From NCBI RefSeq assembly GCF_000019965.1, contig NC_010571.1, positions 3,047,001 to 3,111,000 on the forward strand: a stretch of DNA of 64,000 bases, given 5' to 3'. Numbering within the stretch: the stretch's first letter is position 1; each line of letters begins with the position of its first letter. The stretch is from Opitutus terrae PB90-1 (GTDB lineage Bacteria; Verrucomicrobiota; Verrucomicrobiia; Opitutales; Opitutaceae). Below, piece by piece: positions 28,890 through 36,358 of the stretch. Both the position numbers and the translations under genes were made by a program. The notes under the pieces are model-generated. The model was given only the letters and a program-made list of their open reading frames with translations, ran no database searches and had not been told where the DNA came from.

Positions 28890-29762
28890 GAACTGCTCGC
28901 AGATTTCCCGCGGCGAAGCGCCACGTTCGCGGAGTGCGCGCAGGCTGAGCGCGTCGTGGCGTTTCGCGAGCCGCTCACCGCGATCATCGGTCATCAGCGG
29001 GCAATGAAAGTAGCGCGGCGCGGCGTGTCCGAGCGCGCGCAGCAGCAGCAGCTGGCGAAATGTGCTCTTGATCAGGTCGGCGCCGCGGACGACCTCGGTA
29101 ATCTGCATCGTCGCGTCGTCGACCGCACAGGAAAGCTGATAGCTGGGGACGTCGTCCTTCCGCCAGACGAGGAAATCTCCAAAGTCACGGCCTGCGATCG
29201 CTCGCTGCTCGCCGAACCGGCCGTCGTGAAACACGAGTTCTTCGTCGGGCACGCGAAAACGCCAATTGACCGTGATCGGATCGCCGAGTGGCGGCAGCGG
29301 CGTGTCGGCAGGCGGGCGGAAGGTTTTGGGGTAAACCGGCTCGTCGTCGGCGTGCGGCGCGCCTACCGCTTCGATGACGTCGCGACGCGAGTGCGTGCAG
29401 GGGAAGATCAGCCCGGCGGCGTGGAGTTGCTCGAGCGCGGCGCGATAATGCGCGCGACGTTCGCTCTGGTTGTAAGGCGCATGCGGTCCGTCCACATCGG
29501 GCCCTTCGCTCCAGTCGAATCCCAGCCAATGCAGGTCTTCGATCATCGCGGCGACGAAATCCATGCGATAGCGGGTGGAGTCGAGATCGTCATTGCGGAG
29601 CACGAGCGTGCCACCGGCGGCCCGCGCTCGTTCGGCGGCGAACCAGAACGTGCGCGCGTGACCGAGGTGGAGCAGGCCGGTGGGCGAGGGCGCGAGCCGG
29701 CCGCGATACGGCGCCGAAGGCCCCGAGTTGAGAGCTGAGAGTTGAGAGTTGAGTGAAGCCAC
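28878..29762 (-). CDS. gluQ: Glutamyl-Q tRNA(Asp) synthetase
   Basis: Attaches glutamate to queuosine at position 34 of tRNA-Asp; it resembles the catalytic half of GluRS without the anticodon-binding domain. The HIGH-like motif reads PSPTGLLHLGHA and the KMSKS-like motif LAKRHDALSL. The Cys-containing loop CTHSRRDV retains only one Cys of the zinc site of longer homologues. The GTG start at 29762 and about 16 leading codons (SLNSQLSALNS) are made of the TTGAGAG repeat. The conserved protein begins only at YRGRLAPSPTG, so the repeat seems to supply the start. Confidence 0.92.
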   Translation of the reverse strand: MASLNSQLSALNSGPSAPYRGRLAPSPTGLLHLGHARTFWFAAERARAAGGTLVLRNDDLDSTRYRMDFVAAMIEDLHWLGFDWSEGPDVDGPHAPYNQSERRAHYRAALEQLHAAGLIFPCTHSRRDVIEAVGAPHADDEPVYPKTFRPPADTPLPPLGDPITVNWRFRVPDEELVFHDGRFGEQRAIAGRDFGDFLVWRKDDVPSYQLSCAVDDATMQITEVVRGADLIKSTFRQLLLLRALGHAAPRYFHCPLMTDDRGERLAKRHDALSLRALRERGASPREICEQFSRE

Positions 29763-29842
29763 GCTCCGCTGAAGCAGCTGCAGCTTTGGGTTGAACCCTC
29801 AACTCTCAACCCTCAACTCTCAACCTTCGCTTCCTCTCAACT
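29724..29842. repeat. Inverted array of TTGAGAG/CTCTCAA heptads
   Basis: GTTGAGAGCTGAGAGTTGAG (29727-29746, continuing to about 29754) and CTCAACTCTCAACCCTCAAC (29798-29817, continuing to about 29824) are opposed arms of the same heptad word. The left arm lies in the gluQ coding start and the right arm before the LOG gene. Related words occur inside coding sequence at 40072-40105 and 45789-45811. Confidence 0.8.
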
Positions 29843-29849
29843 TTCTGAC

Positions 29850-30431
29850 ATGCCCAAGCTTCTCTGTGTCTACTGTTCCTCCAGCGACCGGCTGGACCCG
29901 AAATACTATGCGGCGGCCGAACAGCTCGGGCGCGAGATGGCGGCGCGCGGCTGGGGCCTCGTCTATGGCGGCGGGAAAACGGGCCTGATGGGCGCGGTGG
30001 CGCGCAGCGTGAAGACCGGCGGCGGGCACGTCGTCGGGGTGATTCCCGAGTTCATGAAAGCGCGCGAGCTCGCCTATGACGAAGCCGACGAACTGGTGAC
30101 GGTGGTCACGATGCGCGAGCGAAAGCTGCTCATGGAGACGCGGGCCGACGCGTTCGTCGCACTGCCGGGTGGGTTTGGCACGCTGGAGGAGATGATGGAG
30201 ATCCTCACGCTCCGGCAGCTCACGCTCGTGAAGAAGCCGTGCGTGTTCTTCAACCAAGATGGGTTCTACGACGATCTGCTTCGACTCTTTCAACGGATGC
30301 TGGCCGACCGCTTCATGAAGCCGTCGAACCTGGAGCTGTTCCGGGTCGCGGCCACCATCGCCGACATCTTTCTGCAGATCGAAGACGTCCCGCTCGCCAC
30401 CGCCGAGTCGAAGTGGTTCGAGACGCGCTAA
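29850..30431 (+). CDS. LOG-family / TIGR00730 Rossmann-fold protein
   Basis: Lysine-decarboxylase-like fold now known in several members to be cytokinin riboside 5'-monophosphate phosphoribohydrolase. Motifs: VYCSSSDRLDPKY, GWGLVYGGGKTGLMGAVA, and the active-site signature PGGFGTLEEMMEILT at about residues 107-121, with the preceding MRERK. The length of 193 aa is normal. In bacteria without plant contact its physiological substrate is uncertain (possibly nucleotide salvage). Confidence 0.92.
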   Translation: MPKLLCVYCSSSDRLDPKYYAAAEQLGREMAARGWGLVYGGGKTGLMGAVARSVKTGGGHVVGVIPEFMKARELAYDEADELVTVVTMRERKLLMETRADAFVALPGGFGTLEEMMEILTLRQLTLVKKPCVFFNQDGFYDDLLRLFQRMLADRFMKPSNLELFRVAATIADIFLQIEDVPLATAESKWFETR

Positions 30432-30555
30432 CGGGATGTCCGCAGACGAGCTGAACAGCCCCATCGCGATTTGCGACTTCCGCGGGTAGGCGCGCCCTGG
30501 GATCCTGCGCTGCGGGTGACAAAGGGAATTTGGCGAGGTTCTTTCCGGGCCCATG

Positions 30556-31470
30556 CTAGGCCACGCGCGCGGTGAGGATCGGGCGCTGCGGCATGGCGTT
30601 GAGTGCGTTGACAAACGCCTTGACGGGCGCGGCGGCCCGACCGCGCTGCCAAAGCACCAGCAAGTCCCAGTGAGCGCCGGCGTCGACCACCGGCACCGTG
30701 GCGATCGAGGGGGCGGCGGGTTCGGCGGCAAATTCCGGCAGCAACGCGACGGCATTTTCGCTGACCGCGAGCGACAGCACTTCGGAAATGCTGCCGGCGT
30801 GCTGCACGAAACGCGGGCGGAAACCGGCGCGTCGACACATCTGCGCGATCCATTCGTTGTGACCCGGCGATTCGCCGTCGTCCTTGCCGATGAAAAGCTC
30901 CCGCCGCAGGTCCGCGAGGCGCAACGTGGCGCGGGCCGCAAGCGGATGTCCGACCGGCAGGGCGGCGATGACGGGCACGCACTGGACGCGGCGGGCATAA
31001 AATTCCCGCGAGAGCAGGCGCCCCTCATGTCCGATCAGGGCGACATCGATCTCGTTCGCGCGGAGCGCGCGCATCTGGCCCGCGGCGCAGAGATTGATCA
31101 GCCGGACCTTCACGCCCGGATGGACCTGGCGCAGCGCGGCGAGCGCCGGGTTCAGATACGAGCGAGCCAGCGACTGCAGGTAGCCGATGCGAAGCTCGGT
31201 GCGATCGCCGCGGCCAAACTGGCGCGCGAGCAGGATCGCGCTCTCGATGCTGCCGAGCGGGCCCGTGATCGCATCTGCCAGGGCCTGTCCCGCCGGCGTG
31301 GGCGCGACACCCCGGGCGTGGCGCTCGAGCAGGGGAGTGCCGATCTCGTGTTCCAGGGCTGCGATCTGCCGCGTGAGCGTCGATTGGCTCAGGTGCAGCC
31401 GCGTCGACGCCGCCGTGACCGAGTGTTCCGCGAGCACCACCAGGAAGGCGCGAAGGGTAGCGAGTTGCAT
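30556..31470 (-). CDS. LysR-type transcriptional regulator
   Basis: A 304-residue LysR regulator. The N-terminal winged helix-turn-helix is clear (LRAFLVVLAEHSVTAASTRL, SQSTLTRQIAALEHEIGTPL). The rest is the periplasmic-binding-like effector domain of CynR/CbbR type. The ATG at 31470 matches the family start; the frame upstream runs over the divergent DUF5069 gene. LysR proteins usually control the divergent gene, and an ideal T-N11-A palindrome lies 12 bases upstream of its start. Confidence 0.94.
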   Translation of the reverse strand: MQLATLRAFLVVLAEHSVTAASTRLHLSQSTLTRQIAALEHEIGTPLLERHARGVAPTPAGQALADAITGPLGSIESAILLARQFGRGDRTELRIGYLQSLARSYLNPALAALRQVHPGVKVRLINLCAAGQMRALRANEIDVALIGHEGRLLSREFYARRVQCVPVIAALPVGHPLAARATLRLADLRRELFIGKDDGESPGHNEWIAQMCRRAGFRPRFVQHAGSISEVLSLAVSENAVALLPEFAAEPAAPSIATVPVVDAGAHWDLLVLWQRGRAAAPVKAFVNALNAMPQRPILTARVA

Positions 31471-31481
31471 CGGCGGTAGGT

Positions 31482-31496
31482 ATGCAAAAGGTGCAT
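31482..31496. promoter_or_regulatory. Predicted LysR operator ATGCAAAAGGTGCAT
   Basis: A perfect ATGCA/TGCAT inverted repeat with a five-base spacer, containing the LysR consensus T-N11-A (TGC-A-AAAGG-T-GCA). It lies in the 81-base divergent spacer between the LysR gene and DUF5069, where autoregulation and activation sites are expected. Confidence 0.7.
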
Positions 31497-31551
31497 CGCT
31501 GCAAGCGAGCCTTGGCATTGGTCGCAGATTCGCCGGCAGATAGAGTGTCGG

Positions 31552-32043
31552 GTGAATACGACAACTCTGTCCGAATCCTCCCCTGCAACGGTGCTCAATG
31601 CGAGCGCCCCCGATCTCACACGGCATCCGCCGCGCAGCCCCCGCGTCCGCCTTGGCGGCTATGCCATCCTGCCTCGCAGCCTCGACAAGGGCCGTGCGAC
31701 ACTGGCCGGCCGGAGCGGCGAATATCATTTCGCCTGCGCCCTCGACCAGCAGTTTCTCCAGTTCGTCGGGATCTCCGCCGAGGACCTGCGCGCGCAGCTC
31801 GCGGCCGGCAAATCGGACGGTGAAATCCTGGAGTGGGTTCGCGTCCATGCCACGCGGCCGCGGTCCGCGGCGGAAATCGATGCTTGGGTGCGAGAGCAGG
31901 AACGCCGGGCGCCGGCGGATGGCGACTCGCGGGCCTATTTCGACGGCTTGCGAGCCCAGATTGCTCCGCGCCGCGACGACATCGCCTCGTGGTTCGATCT
32001 CCTCGACGTCGACGATCACGTGAGCTTCGGCGGCAAATCGTGA
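31552..32043 (+). CDS. DUF5069 domain protein
   Basis: A 163-residue member of a family common in Verrucomicrobia, of unknown function. The hallmark RSPRVRLGGYAILPRSLDKG is present, followed by ATLAGRSGEYHF and LDQQFLQFVGISAEDL, and an acidic C-terminal helix. The start is GTG 31552. It is divergent from the LysR gene and followed by nitronate monooxygenase after three bases, so the two are presumably a LysR-controlled operon. Confidence 0.88.
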   Translation: MNTTTLSESSPATVLNASAPDLTRHPPRSPRVRLGGYAILPRSLDKGRATLAGRSGEYHFACALDQQFLQFVGISAEDLRAQLAAGKSDGEILEWVRVHATRPRSAAEIDAWVREQERRAPADGDSRAYFDGLRAQIAPRRDDIASWFDLLDVDDHVSFGGKS

Positions 32044-32046
32044 GCC

Positions 32047-33138
32047 ATGTGGCGGCGCACGCGTTTCACCCAACGCCTGGGCATCGATTATCCGATTGTC
32101 CAGGGTCCCTTTGGCAGCGGCCTGTCGAGCACGCGACTCGCCGCAGCCGTCTCGAACGCCGGTGGGCTGGGCTCCTATGGCGCGCACATCCTCGGTCCCG
32201 AGGAAATTCGCGCCACGGTGGCAGAGCTTCGCACCCGGACCGGGCGGCCGTTCAACCTCAACCTGTGGGTTCCGCTGCCGGGTGAAGCTGCCCTGACGTT
32301 GACCGAGAGCGAATTTGCCGCGGAATCAGCGCGGTTCGCATCCGCGCGGGCGGAGTTCGGTCTGCCGGCACCGACGGCGCCGGCGACCTATGCGGCCGCC
32401 GATTTCAGCCGGCAACTCGAAGCGGTGATCGAAGCACGGCCGCCGGTGGCGAGCTTCGTGTTCGGGCCGCCGCCGCAGGCGGCGGTGGAGGAGATGAAGC
32501 GCCGCGGCATCGTCACCATGGCGGCGGCGACCACCGTCGACGAGGCGGTCGCACTCGAACGCGCGGGGATCGAACTAGTCGTGGCCTCGGGCTCCGATGC
32601 CGGAGGGCACCGTCCGTCTTTCCTGCGGGCCGCGGGTGAGTCGCTCGTCGGCACGTTCTCGCTGATCCCGCAGATCGTCGATGCGGTGAGCGTGCCGGTG
32701 ATCGCGGCGGGCGGCATTGCCGATGGTCGAGGGGTGGCAGCGGCGCTGATGCTCGGGGCCGACGGCGCGCAGGTCGGCACGGCGTTCCTGGCCTGTGACG
32801 AGTCGAACGCGAGCGAGGGGCACAAAGCCGAATTGGTGAAACCATCGGCGCGCTGGACAAGCCTTACGCGCGCCTACACGGGGCGGCTGGCGCGCGGCAT
32901 TCGCACGCCGATGATGATGGAACTGGAGCGCGACGCCGAGGTGCCGCCGTATCCGATCCGTGCGTGGTTTACCTCGCCCCTGAGGAAAGCCGCGGCCAAA
33001 GCGGCCCGGCCTGAGCGGCAGGCGCTCTGGAGCGGCCAGGCGGCGGGACTGGTCCGGCGCCGCACGGCGGCGCAATGCTTCGCCGCGCTGATCGAGACCA
33101 CGGAACGGGCATGGCGGCGAAGCGCCGCGCCCAGCTGA
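32047..33138 (+). CDS. Nitronate monooxygenase (2-nitropropane dioxygenase family)
   Basis: FMN-dependent oxidation of alkyl nitronates, or another FMN TIM-barrel reaction in this family. The N-terminus TQRLGIDYPIVQGPFGSGLS, the GGLGSYGAH loop, the ASGSDAGGHRPSF loop with the catalytic His, and the phosphate-binding IAAGGIADGRGVAAALMLGADGAQVGT are all present. It has 363 residues. It starts three bases after DUF5069 on the same strand, with LysR divergent, suggesting an inducible detoxification unit. Confidence 0.94.
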   Translation: MWRRTRFTQRLGIDYPIVQGPFGSGLSSTRLAAAVSNAGGLGSYGAHILGPEEIRATVAELRTRTGRPFNLNLWVPLPGEAALTLTESEFAAESARFASARAEFGLPAPTAPATYAAADFSRQLEAVIEARPPVASFVFGPPPQAAVEEMKRRGIVTMAAATTVDEAVALERAGIELVVASGSDAGGHRPSFLRAAGESLVGTFSLIPQIVDAVSVPVIAAGGIADGRGVAAALMLGADGAQVGTAFLACDESNASEGHKAELVKPSARWTSLTRAYTGRLARGIRTPMMMELERDAEVPPYPIRAWFTSPLRKAAAKAARPERQALWSGQAAGLVRRRTAAQCFAALIETTERAWRRSAAPS

Positions 33139-33179
33139 TTTGGTTGGACCCGCGGCCCCCGTCGACGCGAGAAAGAAGG

Positions 33180-33725
33180 ATGCACCGTAGCGACGTTCTG
33201 AAGAAGCTGCGCTTCCATGCGGCGGCACCGCTGGAGACCCACGAAGCCGGCATGCTAGCCGACATGATCCGGTTCGTGGAAGCGCACGACGACTGCCTTC
33301 TCCGCTCGTGTGTGCCGGGCCACCTGACGGGCTCGGCATGGGTGGTGGATGCCGCCCGCCAGCGCACGCTGCTGACCCACCATCATAAACTGGACAAATG
33401 GCTGCAGCTCGGCGGACACGCTGATGGTGACCCGGACCTGCTGGCGGTGGCGCTGCGCGAAGCCGCCGAGGAGAGCGGGCTCACGCGACTGCGACCGGTT
33501 TCTGCGGAGGTGTTCGACGTGGACCGGCACTTGATCCCGGCGCGCGGCAAGGACCCGGAGCACTATCACTACGATCTGCGGTTCATGATCGAAGCGGACC
33601 CCTCCGAGCCGCTGGTCGTGAGCAACGAGTCGAAGGATCTCGCCTGGGTGAACGTCGTAGACGTGACGCGGCTGAATCCCGAAGAGTCGATGGCGCGGAT
33701 GGTGAGAAAGACGCTGCGCGCGTAG
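33180..33725 (+). CDS. NUDIX hydrolase
   Basis: A 181-residue NUDIX protein. The box is G-H-A-D-G-D-P then seven residues then R-E-A-A-E-E-S-G (about residues 78-99). HHKLDKWLQLGGHADG and HYHYDLRFMIEA are typical of the subgroup. The ATG 33180 is chosen over an upstream in-frame start that lies inside the preceding gene. It follows nitronate monooxygenase by 41 bases on the same strand and could belong to the same transcript. The substrate is unknown. Confidence 0.9.
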   Translation: MHRSDVLKKLRFHAAAPLETHEAGMLADMIRFVEAHDDCLLRSCVPGHLTGSAWVVDAARQRTLLTHHHKLDKWLQLGGHADGDPDLLAVALREAAEESGLTRLRPVSAEVFDVDRHLIPARGKDPEHYHYDLRFMIEADPSEPLVVSNESKDLAWVNVVDVTRLNPEESMARMVRKTLRA

Positions 33726-33737
33726 CGGAGCGTCTTG

Positions 33738-36353
33738 TCACTTCCACAACGCGATCAAATCGTCCTGCCGGACCCAGCCGGTTTGGCCGTTGTCGAACGT
33801 GAGCTGAACCCAGCCGAGGAAGGTTTGTCCCGCGAGCCCGACGCTGCCGGCGGGCAGCGGCGTGGTCTTCTGCGTGGTATCCGCCTCGGTCGGAATCGAC
33901 CGGAGCGTGCCGGTGCGCCATGCGATCACGGCGCGGCGATCGGCCGTTGGGCCAAACGCCCGCAGGCTGGCGAGCGCGGCGAGCGCGAGAACCAGCGCGA
34001 GCCCCATTACCATGACGCTGGCCCAAATCCGCCGGCGCGACGAGCGATGATAGGCCCCGATCAGCAGGACGGCGATGGCGGCGGCGAACAACGCGGCGGC
34101 GGCGGCGAGGATCATCTGCCAGGCGCCGGGCGAGGCGAGCCGTGCCAACGCCTGCACGGGGCCCGCCGGGAGAAAACCGGCGAGCGGTGCCGGAATGTAG
34201 CCGGCCTTGCCCGCAGTCAGCGCGAGCTGCCACTGCACGGGCTCGCTGCGCGGGCGCTGCACGAATGCTCCCGCGGCGTGCGCCGCGGCCTCGCCCCAGC
34301 GATCCTGCTGCGCCAGCGCGAGCGAAAGATTATGCCGCGCGATCGCGTCGGTGGGATTACGCGCGAGCAGTTCGGCCCACGCTTTGGCGGCGGCGTCGAA
34401 CTCACCGCGCCGGTAAGCCTGCGCCGCTTCAGCCGCATTCATCGTCGGGGCTGTGGCGGTCTCGGCGACGACGCGAGGAGCGAGCACGCAGCACAACGCC
34501 AGCACGGCGACGAACGGCAGCAGGTTGCGCGGGAGCAGCGCCGTGTAGACGCGGAATCCGGGTACGCGTTTTTCGGCGAGCGCGGCTTCGGCGCGGTCGA
34601 CCCACTCGACGGGCAACTCAGCGTTCGGGCTGTAAAGCGCGCGATCGGCGGCCTCCCACAAGGCGCACCACGTCGCGCCGACGCCATCGTTGCCGGATGT
34701 GCGGGAACCGGATTGGCCGGCAAACACCGCCGCGCTCGGCGCGGCGTGGCGGATCTGCCAGAGGATCGCCGTGTCGTGCTGCCACTGCAGCAGGAGTTGG
34801 GCACGCACCGCGGTGCCGGCCGGCCCGCGTGCGGTGCGGAGCGCGCCGAGCGTGGCCGTCAGCCGCTCCTTGGCGGCGCGACGATGGCGTTCGCGATCGG
34901 TCATCTGCGCCCGGCGCACCGCCAGCCATGCCCAGAAGAACAGCAGCAGCGCGAACGGCAGAATCACCAGACTGATCAGCACGGGCGCGGACAGCGGCAC
35001 CATCGCGGTCGTCTCGCCGGGCAACGGATCGCGAGGAATTCCCAGCGGCGTGGTCGGCGGCGGCGGAATCCGCGGCGTCGCAGCTTCCGCCTTGGGTGCG
35101 GGCTCGGTTTTCGCCGGCGCGGCGCTCTCGGGAGTCGCGGTCGGCGCCGGCGGTGGCGGCGGAGCCGCGATCGCGACCGTCTGCCGAGGTGTGGACACCG
35201 TCTGATATCTGCCAAGCGCCGGGTCGAAGTAGACGAAGCTCACCGGCTCGAGCGTGTAGGAGCCGGCGCGGGTGGGCACGAGGACGACGTCCTCGGTGAG
35301 CGTGCTGTCGAATAGCTTGCCCTCGGCGGGCGTGCGCCGCGCCTGCGGCTGGACCACATTGAAATCTTTCGAGACGCTGCGTTGCGGCAGCCCGGCAATC
35401 TCGGGCCAGTTGCCGGTGCCGGTCAGCTCGATCGTCCACGTAATCGGTTCGCCGACGGTCGCGTTGGTCGGAATGACCTTGGAGGAAAGCTTGAACTGGC
35501 CGACGGCGCCGCTGAAGCCCGGCGGCGGAGAGGGGAGGGCGCGCACCAGCAACGGCGGCTGGTTGGACGTGACGGCGAGTTGTTCGATGCGCGGCGTTTG
35601 AAACAGCCCGAAGCCGATGCTGCCGCTCTGGAGGTTCACCAGTTGGTTCGCGGCGTGCAGCGTGACGGCACCGGGGGCCTTGGCGTAGCCGCGCGTGCGG
35701 CTGCTGATGCGCAGCCGGGTCTCGCCGCCGACCTGGGCTTCGCTGGGCTCGAACTTCGACCAATCTTCCACGACGAGCGGCGCGGCGTCCCATTCAATAT
35801 TGCTCCCGAGTTGGTTGAACGCGCGGCGTGACACGTCGAGGACGTAGGTCAGCGAGAACACCTCGCCGGCCCAAACGCTGGGCGCACTGAGCTCGATCCG
35901 CGAGGTGATGTTCGATTCCGCCACTGCCGCACTGTTGAAGGCCGGCACGCGAATCGTGCCCTTGTTGGTCTGCACCGAAAACGCGGGGATTCGCAACGGG
36001 CCCGAGCGCTGCGCGCGCGCGCGATAAGAGATCACCGTGGTGCGCGTCATCGAAAGATTGACGATGCTGGTCTGTTCCGAACGGCCGAGGAGCGAGAACG
36101 TCACACCCTCGATCGTGGGCAGCTGCGGATCGCCCTCGGGCGCGCAGTTTTCAAAAATCAGCTGGAGCGCGGAGGGGTCGTCCGAATCGGCGGCTTCCCA
36201 GCGGACCGACTGGGCGCGGGCGGTGGTGAGGCACGCGATGGCCACGAGCAGACACGCGAGCCAGCGTCGCGGGCCGGCAGCGCGCGATGCCGTCTCCCGG
36301 CGACGGAGCGAGCGGACGAAGTGCGAGCGAACTTGCGGCAGGATGACGGACAT
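33738..36353 (-). CDS. BatD-BatE fusion protein
   Basis: An 871-residue protein that joins two proteins of the Bacteroides aerotolerance (Bat) set. Residues 1-475: signal peptide (WLACLLVAIACLTTARA-QS), immunoglobulin-like beta domains of BatD (EGVTFSLLGRSEQTSIVNL, TVGEPITWTIELTGTGNWP), a Pro/Ala-rich linker and a membrane segment (PVLISLVILPFALLLFFWAW). From about residue 605 the BatE part: a hydrophobic stretch LLPFVAVLALCCVLAPRVVA that looks like a former signal peptide, TPR repeats (AAQAYRRGEFDAAAKAWAEL), two membrane segments, and a C-terminal SH3-like domain (LGWVQLTFDNGQTGWVRQDD). ATG 36353 has AAGGA upstream and starts five bases after the BatBC stop. Last gene of the moxR-bat operon; probably an envelope stress or protein-maturation role. 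Confidence 0.88.
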   Translation of the reverse strand: MSVILPQVRSHFVRSLRRRETASRAAGPRRWLACLLVAIACLTTARAQSVRWEAADSDDPSALQLIFENCAPEGDPQLPTIEGVTFSLLGRSEQTSIVNLSMTRTTVISYRARAQRSGPLRIPAFSVQTNKGTIRVPAFNSAAVAESNITSRIELSAPSVWAGEVFSLTYVLDVSRRAFNQLGSNIEWDAAPLVVEDWSKFEPSEAQVGGETRLRISSRTRGYAKAPGAVTLHAANQLVNLQSGSIGFGLFQTPRIEQLAVTSNQPPLLVRALPSPPPGFSGAVGQFKLSSKVIPTNATVGEPITWTIELTGTGNWPEIAGLPQRSVSKDFNVVQPQARRTPAEGKLFDSTLTEDVVLVPTRAGSYTLEPVSFVYFDPALGRYQTVSTPRQTVAIAAPPPPPAPTATPESAAPAKTEPAPKAEAATPRIPPPPTTPLGIPRDPLPGETTAMVPLSAPVLISLVILPFALLLFFWAWLAVRRAQMTDRERHRRAAKERLTATLGALRTARGPAGTAVRAQLLLQWQHDTAILWQIRHAAPSAAVFAGQSGSRTSGNDGVGATWCALWEAADRALYSPNAELPVEWVDRAEAALAEKRVPGFRVYTALLPRNLLPFVAVLALCCVLAPRVVAETATAPTMNAAEAAQAYRRGEFDAAAKAWAELLARNPTDAIARHNLSLALAQQDRWGEAAAHAAGAFVQRPRSEPVQWQLALTAGKAGYIPAPLAGFLPAGPVQALARLASPGAWQMILAAAAALFAAAIAVLLIGAYHRSSRRRIWASVMVMGLALVLALAALASLRAFGPTADRRAVIAWRTGTLRSIPTEADTTQKTTPLPAGSVGLAGQTFLGWVQLTFDNGQTGWVRQDDLIALWK

Positions 36354-36358
36354 GAGTG

